From assembly GCA_036265005.1 (NCBI GenBank), contig DATAPW010000359.1, positions 62,001-126,000 of the forward strand: a stretch of DNA of 64,000 nucleotides, written 5' to 3'. Of this stretch, positions 60,097 through 64,000 are shown one piece after another; positions within the stretch are counted from its first letter, which is position 1, and every line of letters begins with the position of its first letter. Under the pieces are notes generated by a model. The model did not search any database. It was not told the origin of the DNA and was given only the letters and a program-made list of their open reading frames with translations. Both the position numbers and the translations under genes were made by a program. The stretch comes from JAMXLO01 sp036265005 (GTDB lineage Bacteria; Pseudomonadota; Alphaproteobacteria; Acetobacterales; Acetobacteraceae).

Positions 60097-63000
60097 CTAC
60101 CGCCGCCACCAGCCGCGCTTCTTCTCCGCCATGGGAGCCTCGCCGGCGCCGATGATGATCGGCTTGACCGCCGGTTCGGCGACCGCATCGTTGGCGGCCA
60201 CCAGCGGCTCAGGCTCGGGCGTTGGCCCAGGCTCGGGCTCGGGCTCAGGCTCGGGCGTTGGCCCAGGCTCAGGCTCGGGCTCAGGCTCGGGCTCAGGCTC
60301 AGGCGCCAGTTCGGGCGCGGCCGGTTCGGGTTCCGGCGTCGCGCTTGCTGCGGCAGGGGCGGGCTCCGGCTCCTGCATTGCCTCGGGTTCGGCCTCGGTC
60401 GCCTCGGCCTGCTCGGGCAGCGGCTGGGCTTCGATGAGCGGTGGCGCGTTCTCCGGTTCCAGCCCGGCCAGCGGCGCCGGTTCGGCTGGTGGCGCCGCGT
60501 GCACCGGTGCGGCCGCCTCCGCCTGCTCCATCACATCGAAGATGTCGAAGGTATGCCCGCCGAACGGATTGGCGGGGGTCGGGCCGCTATAGACCGGCGG
60601 CAGATCGGGCTGGTCGGCGCCCGGCGTGGCGTGGGCCGGCATGCTGCCGTCGCCGTCCGGGCGGCGACGGCGCCCCCCGCGGCGACCGCGGCGTGGCCTG
60701 TCCCCAGTCCCCTGGCCGGCTTGTCTGCCATTGCCATTGGGTCCGGGGCCTTGCGCGACACGGTGCTCATCCTCACCCGCTTCGGCATGCTCCGGCACGC
60801 CCTCGATGTGCTCGTCCGCCGCATCCGCATCGACAGCTTCCGGCATCGCCGCGCCATCGGCGCCGATGGCGGCCGCCGGCTGCGGCGCTGGCGTGCCGTC
60901 CTCGCGACGTCCGCCGCGCCGACGCCGACGCCGACGGCGGCGCCGCTTCTCGGCTTCCTCCGGCGTTTCCCCGGCTTCTGCGTGCGCCACGTCGTTGGCC
61001 GCCTCGGTCTCCTCATCCACATCCTCGGCGACGGTGACCTCGTCGTCTTCCTCGACCTCCGCATCCACCACCAGCGGCGGCGGAGCCGCCACATCCTGGG
61101 TGATCGCGGCAGGCGCCTCGCCCGGCACCTGCGCCCGCACGCGCTCGATGCGGAACTGCGACACCATGTGGCTGTCGTCGCCCGTGCAGGTGACCCGCAT
61201 GCCGTAGCGCGCCTCGATCTCGGCCAGGCGCTCGCGCTTGTGGTTCAGGATGTAGAGCGCGACCGGCGTCGAGGCGTAGACGATGATCTCGGCCGAGCGG
61301 CGCTTGGCGCCCTCCTCCTCAATGCCGCGCAGCACATGGATCGCGGCGCTCTCGGTGGAGCGCACATGGCCGGTGCCGCCGCAATGCTGGCACATGATGA
61401 AGCTGGTTTCGGCGAGCGACGGACGCAGTCGCTGGCGGCTCATCTCCATCAGGCCGAAATGGCTGATATGGCCGACCTGGATGCGCGCACGGTCGTTCTT
61501 CAGCGCCTCCTTCAGGCGGCGCTCGACCATCGCGTTGTGCTTCTTCGCCTCCATGTCGATGAAGTCGATGACGATGAGGCCGGCCAGGTCGCGCAGTCGC
61601 AACTGGCGCGCCACTTCGTCGGCTGCCTCCATATTGGTGCGCAGCGCCGTCTCCTCGATGCCGCGCTCACGCGTCGAGCGGCCGGAGTTGACGTCGATCG
61701 CCACCAGCGCCTCGGTCTGGTTGATCACCAGGTAGCCGCCTGACCGGAGCTGCACGGTGGGCTGCAGCATGCCGTCGAGCTGCGCCTCCACCTGGTATTT
61801 CGAGAACAGCGGCTGGCCGCCGCCGGAGCCGGTATCGCGCCAGAGCTGCACCTTCTTGGCGTGGCTCGGCATCAGCATGCGCATGAACTCGTGCGCCGCG
61901 CGCCAGCCCTGCTCGCCGTCCACCTGAATCTCGTCGATGTCGCGCGAATAGACGTCGCGGATCGCACGCTTGATCAGGCTGGCCTCTTCGTAGATCAGCG
62001 CGGGGGCGACGGATTTCAGGGTGTGTTCGCGGATGTCGTCCCACAGCCGCAGCAGGTATTCGCAGTCGCGCTTGATTTCCGGCTTCGGCCGGTTGGCGCC
62101 GGCGGTGCGCACGATCAGGCCCATTCCCTGCGGGATTTCCAGTTCGGCCATGACCTCCTTGAGGCGGCGGCGATCGGTGGCCGAAGTGATCTTGCGGGAA
62201 ATGCCGCCGCCACGCGGCGAATTGGGCATCAGCACGCCGAAGCGCCCGGCGAGCGACAGGTAGGTGGTCAACGCCGCGCCCTTCGTGCCGCGTTCTTCCT
62301 TGACCACCTGCACCAGCAGGATCTGCCGCCGCTTGATGACCTCCTGGATCTTGTAGTTGCGCAGGAAGCGCGGCGGGATGCGTCGTTCGCTGCGGTCCTC
62401 CGAACCGTCACCCTCACCGCCGACCGTCTCCGGGGGCGGCTGCTCGGGGATCGGCTCCGCGTGGTAGCCGGTGTCCTCATCGGCATCGGCGGCGGCTTCG
62501 ACGGCGCTTTCGGCATCGGCCTCGACCGGATAGCCGGCCTCCACCACCTCCACTGCCGCTTCGATCGGCGCCGGTTCGGCTTCCGCGCCCCGAGGCTCCT
62601 GATCATGCTCGGGCGGCGCAGCGGCTTCCGGTTCGACCGGCGTGAACCCGGCTTCCGCGACCATGACCGGATGGGGTTCGGCCGCCGCATCGGGCTCCGC
62701 CGTGGCCAGTGCCTCGAGCGGTGCGGCGACGGTCTCATGGTCGATGGCCGCGGGCTGGGCCGCAATGTGGTCTGCCGGGTCATCGGGCTGTTCGTCGGAC
62801 CCTGCGGGTTCGGCTTCGACGGCGTGCGGCGCTGCCTCCTCTGCCGGTTGCTGGGCGCCGGCATCGGCCGCTTCGGCGGCCCTGTCCTCTTCCTCCTCCT
62901 CGCGCCGCGCATCCTCGGCCTGCATGTCGATCAGTCGCTGCCGGTCGGCGACGGGGATCTGATAGTAGTCGGGATGGATTTCGCCAAAGGCGAGGAAGCC

Positions 63001-63198
63001 GTGGCGGTTGCCGCCATACTCGACGAACGCGGCCTGCAGGCTGGGTTCTACGCGAACCACCTTGGCCAGGTAGATGTTGCCTTTGAGCTGCCGCTTGGTC
63101 GATGTCTCGACGTCGAAATCTTCTAGGCGATTACCATCCAGCACCACTACGCGGGTTTCTTCCGCGTGTGTGGCGTCGATCAGCATACGTTTGGTCAT
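60097..63198 (-). CDS. rne: Ribonuclease E/G family endoribonuclease
   Basis: RNase E is the main endoribonuclease of mRNA decay and rRNA processing. The 1033 residues include an N-terminal S1 domain split by an acidic Ala/Glu/Pro-rich insertion of about 180 residues (95-275), a common alphaproteobacterial feature. The catalytic DNase I-like domain follows, with Asp503 (EALVAIDVNSG) and Asp546 (GLIVIDFIDME). The zinc-link motif is CQHCGGTG (Cys604, Cys607). The C-terminal third is disordered: Arg-rich patches (RRRRRRRRRRGG) that bind RNA, then Pro-Glu repeats and a final KKRGWWRR. I chose ATG 63198 (TKRMLIDATHAEETRV). Confidence 0.97.
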   Translation of the reverse strand: MTKRMLIDATHAEETRVVVLDGNRLEDFDVETSTKRQLKGNIYLAKVVRVEPSLQAAFVEYGGNRHGFLAFGEIHPDYYQIPVADRQRLIDMQAEDARREEEEEDRAAEAADAGAQQPAEEAAPHAVEAEPAGSDEQPDDPADHIAAQPAAIDHETVAAPLEALATAEPDAAAEPHPVMVAEAGFTPVEPEAAAPPEHDQEPRGAEAEPAPIEAAVEVVEAGYPVEADAESAVEAAADADEDTGYHAEPIPEQPPPETVGGEGDGSEDRSERRIPPRFLRNYKIQEVIKRRQILLVQVVKEERGTKGAALTTYLSLAGRFGVLMPNSPRGGGISRKITSATDRRRLKEVMAELEIPQGMGLIVRTAGANRPKPEIKRDCEYLLRLWDDIREHTLKSVAPALIYEEASLIKRAIRDVYSRDIDEIQVDGEQGWRAAHEFMRMLMPSHAKKVQLWRDTGSGGGQPLFSKYQVEAQLDGMLQPTVQLRSGGYLVINQTEALVAIDVNSGRSTRERGIEETALRTNMEAADEVARQLRLRDLAGLIVIDFIDMEAKKHNAMVERRLKEALKNDRARIQVGHISHFGLMEMSRQRLRPSLAETSFIMCQHCGGTGHVRSTESAAIHVLRGIEEEGAKRRSAEIIVYASTPVALYILNHKRERLAEIEARYGMRVTCTGDDSHMVSQFRIERVRAQVPGEAPAAITQDVAAPPPLVVDAEVEEDDEVTVAEDVDEETEAANDVAHAEAGETPEEAEKRRRRRRRRRRGGRREDGTPAPQPAAAIGADGAAMPEAVDADAADEHIEGVPEHAEAGEDEHRVAQGPGPNGNGRQAGQGTGDRPRRGRRGGRRRRPDGDGSMPAHATPGADQPDLPPVYSGPTPANPFGGHTFDIFDVMEQAEAAAPVHAAPPAEPAPLAGLEPENAPPLIEAQPLPEQAEATEAEPEAMQEPEPAPAAASATPEPEPAAPELAPEPEPEPEPEPEPGPTPEPEPEPEPGPTPEPEPLVAANDAVAEPAVKPIIIGAGEAPMAEKKRGWWRR
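60215..60330. repeat. Short tandem repeats inside rne coding for Pro-Glu runs
   Basis: Six-base units (GGCTCG/GGCTCA on the plus strand) repeat about 15 times. They encode alternating Pro-Glu residues near the RNase E C-terminus, broken by two Gly-Pro-Thr inserts. Such units change length easily by slippage while keeping the frame. Confidence 0.8.
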
Positions 63199-63952
63199 GT
63201 AGTCCTGAACTCCGATGAACCGCCCGGCACTGCGGCGCGGATCCCAGCGGGACGCGCACCGGTGGGCGGCGGAAAAGATTTGTGGGAAGGGGCTGGCCCA
63301 TCCGCTCAAGGATCGGAAAATCGTCCGGCCGAACGCTACGGCAACCTGTCATCCCACCCTGGAAGATGGGGATTGCTGTCGAATTGGTTAGGGTTGGCCG
63401 TACGGCGATCATGGTTGCGACGGTATCCGGTCCTGCGCGGTCGGGCCGACGTTCCGTGCCGGAACGGCCCCAGGTGAAAGCGACTGCCTGGCAGCTCAAT
63501 CGAGGCGGGCGACCCCGGCGCGCTGATAGCGCGGCGCGGGCGATGACGCGGCAGCGGCGGATGCTGACCCTCCCCGGACCTCGCCCCGCCGAGCATTTGG
63601 CTCGTACGGTTCACGGGCCGTCGCTTCCGCCGGATTCCGTGCCCGTGGCAGCGGGTAGGCCCGCTTCCCCCAGGTGCGTCACCGGAGCGGCTGGGACCAT
63701 GAAGCAAACCGGCGAGCGCCGCAAGCTGATCGTGAGGCGCCGGGGGCGCTGCCCCGGCCCCCGCCAAGAGGCCCTGCCTCCTGGAGCTCCGCTAAGGGCG
63801 CAGCCCTTGGGACCCCTTTGTTTGGCACCGGAGGCAGTCGAGGGGGCAGGGCCTCCTGGCGGGTTCCGAGGGCAGCGCCCTGGGTCTTCTCCTGCGTTGC
63901 AAGCGGCGGCGACAGCCCGTACCACAACAACTGGCGTTGGGGAGCAGGTGAC
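63199..63952. other. Long intergenic region upstream of rne
   Basis: These 754 bp separate the divergent rne gene and the gene at 63953. I see no convincing coding sequence; frames on both strands are Arg/Pro-rich shadows. The rne-proximal half could hold the rne promoter and a long 5' leader, which is known to mediate autoregulation of rne in E. coli. The distal part carries copy B of the interspersed repeat. Confidence 0.45.
63734..63896. repeat. Interspersed repeat made of short hairpins, copy B
   Basis: This copy matches copy A (21526-21740) in order and orientation: CGCCAAGAGGCC..GCCTC, AGCTCCGCTAAGGGCG, CAGCCCTT, TTTGTTTGGCA, then AGGGGGCAGGGCCTCCTGGC and a final GGGCAGCGCCC hairpin. 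It is shorter, lacking the middle segment of copy A. It lies just before the start of the gene at 63953. Confidence 0.7.
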
Positions 63953-64000
63953 ATGGACAAGGCTGAACTGACCGCCTGGGCACTGGCGAACGGCTGGCAG
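63953..64000 (+). CDS. Start of an unidentified gene (cut by window edge)
   Basis: Only 16 codons are visible (MDKAELTAWALANGWQ). The ATG has GGAGCAGGTG just upstream, a good SD context. The opening resembles small bacterial proteins with an N-terminal AW-x-GW motif, but the family cannot be named from this length. Confidence 0.5.
   Translation, partial: MDKAELTAWALANGWQ

Noticed and set aside
60215..60330. Regular tandem units that might suggest a CRISPR array
   Set aside because: The units are 6 bases without spacers and lie in frame within rne, coding for Pro-Glu runs.
60499..61743. 414-residue plus-strand frame opposite rne
   Set aside because: It is antisense to a conserved catalytic domain and has shadow composition.

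Overview
The window is GC-rich DNA from a chromosome that looks alphaproteobacterial, most likely Rhodospirillales/Acetobacteraceae-like (inference). The grounds are very high third-position GC, an argJ–parvulin–secA neighbourhood known from alphaproteobacteria, a GAAC-N7-GAAC LexA-type box, an RNase E with a long acidic insertion in its S1 domain, and several families of small GC-rich palindromic repeats. I see no rRNA, tRNA, CRISPR array, transposase or phage gene. The window cuts one gene at each end.

Layout. 0-16.8 kb is mostly housekeeping: malic enzyme (partial), a receiver-only response regulator, argJ, a parvulin-type foldase, secA, an MFS exporter behind a LexA-type box, a glycosyltransferase, an AceE-like ThDP enzyme, malonyl-CoA decarboxylase, the NAD(P)HX repair enzyme and a 3-hydroxyacyl-CoA dehydrogenase. 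16.8-21.5 kb is a peptide ABC transporter operon (DUF1028, DppA, DppB, DppC, GNAT) with a large palindrome inside it. 21.8-24 kb carries an oxidoreductase-SelD fusion. 24-29 kb is a catabolic operon: two HadAB-like hotdog dehydratase subunits, a tandem enolase-superfamily fusion, protocatechuate 3,4-dioxygenase subunits and an Asp/Glu-racemase-family enzyme.

30.3-36.5 kb is a chromate-resistance locus. A ChrB regulator is divergent from a tightly packed operon of ChrB C-terminal domain protein, ChrA, a superoxide dismutase-rhodanese fusion (ChrC-like), a beta-propeller protein and an MFS transporter. 36.5-38.5 kb is a solitary nuclease-P-loop ATPase (DUF2075-like), a possible defence gene. 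38.7-51 kb holds an HpaB-type monooxygenase with an extradiol-like dioxygenase, a calcineurin-like phosphoesterase, a CPA1 antiporter, an HxlR-MATE pair, a GNAT, an MFS transporter and a complete sulfate ABC operon (sbp-cysTWA).

51-60 kb is rich in exported proteins: small lipoproteins, a DsbA-like thioredoxin, a degenerate gamma-glutamyltransferase-like lipoprotein, a LytM protein lacking one zinc ligand, and a three-gene cassette (secreted protein, membrane-anchored pentapeptide-repeat protein, HExxH metalloprotease). 60-63.2 kb is RNase E, followed by a long non-coding stretch with a second copy of an interspersed repeat and the start of another gene.

The least ordinary items are the tandem enolase fusion, the extended chromate operon with its SOD-rhodanese fusion, the pentapeptide/metalloprotease cassette and the nuclease-helicase gene. 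All functional claims come from reading the sequence; no database search was run.
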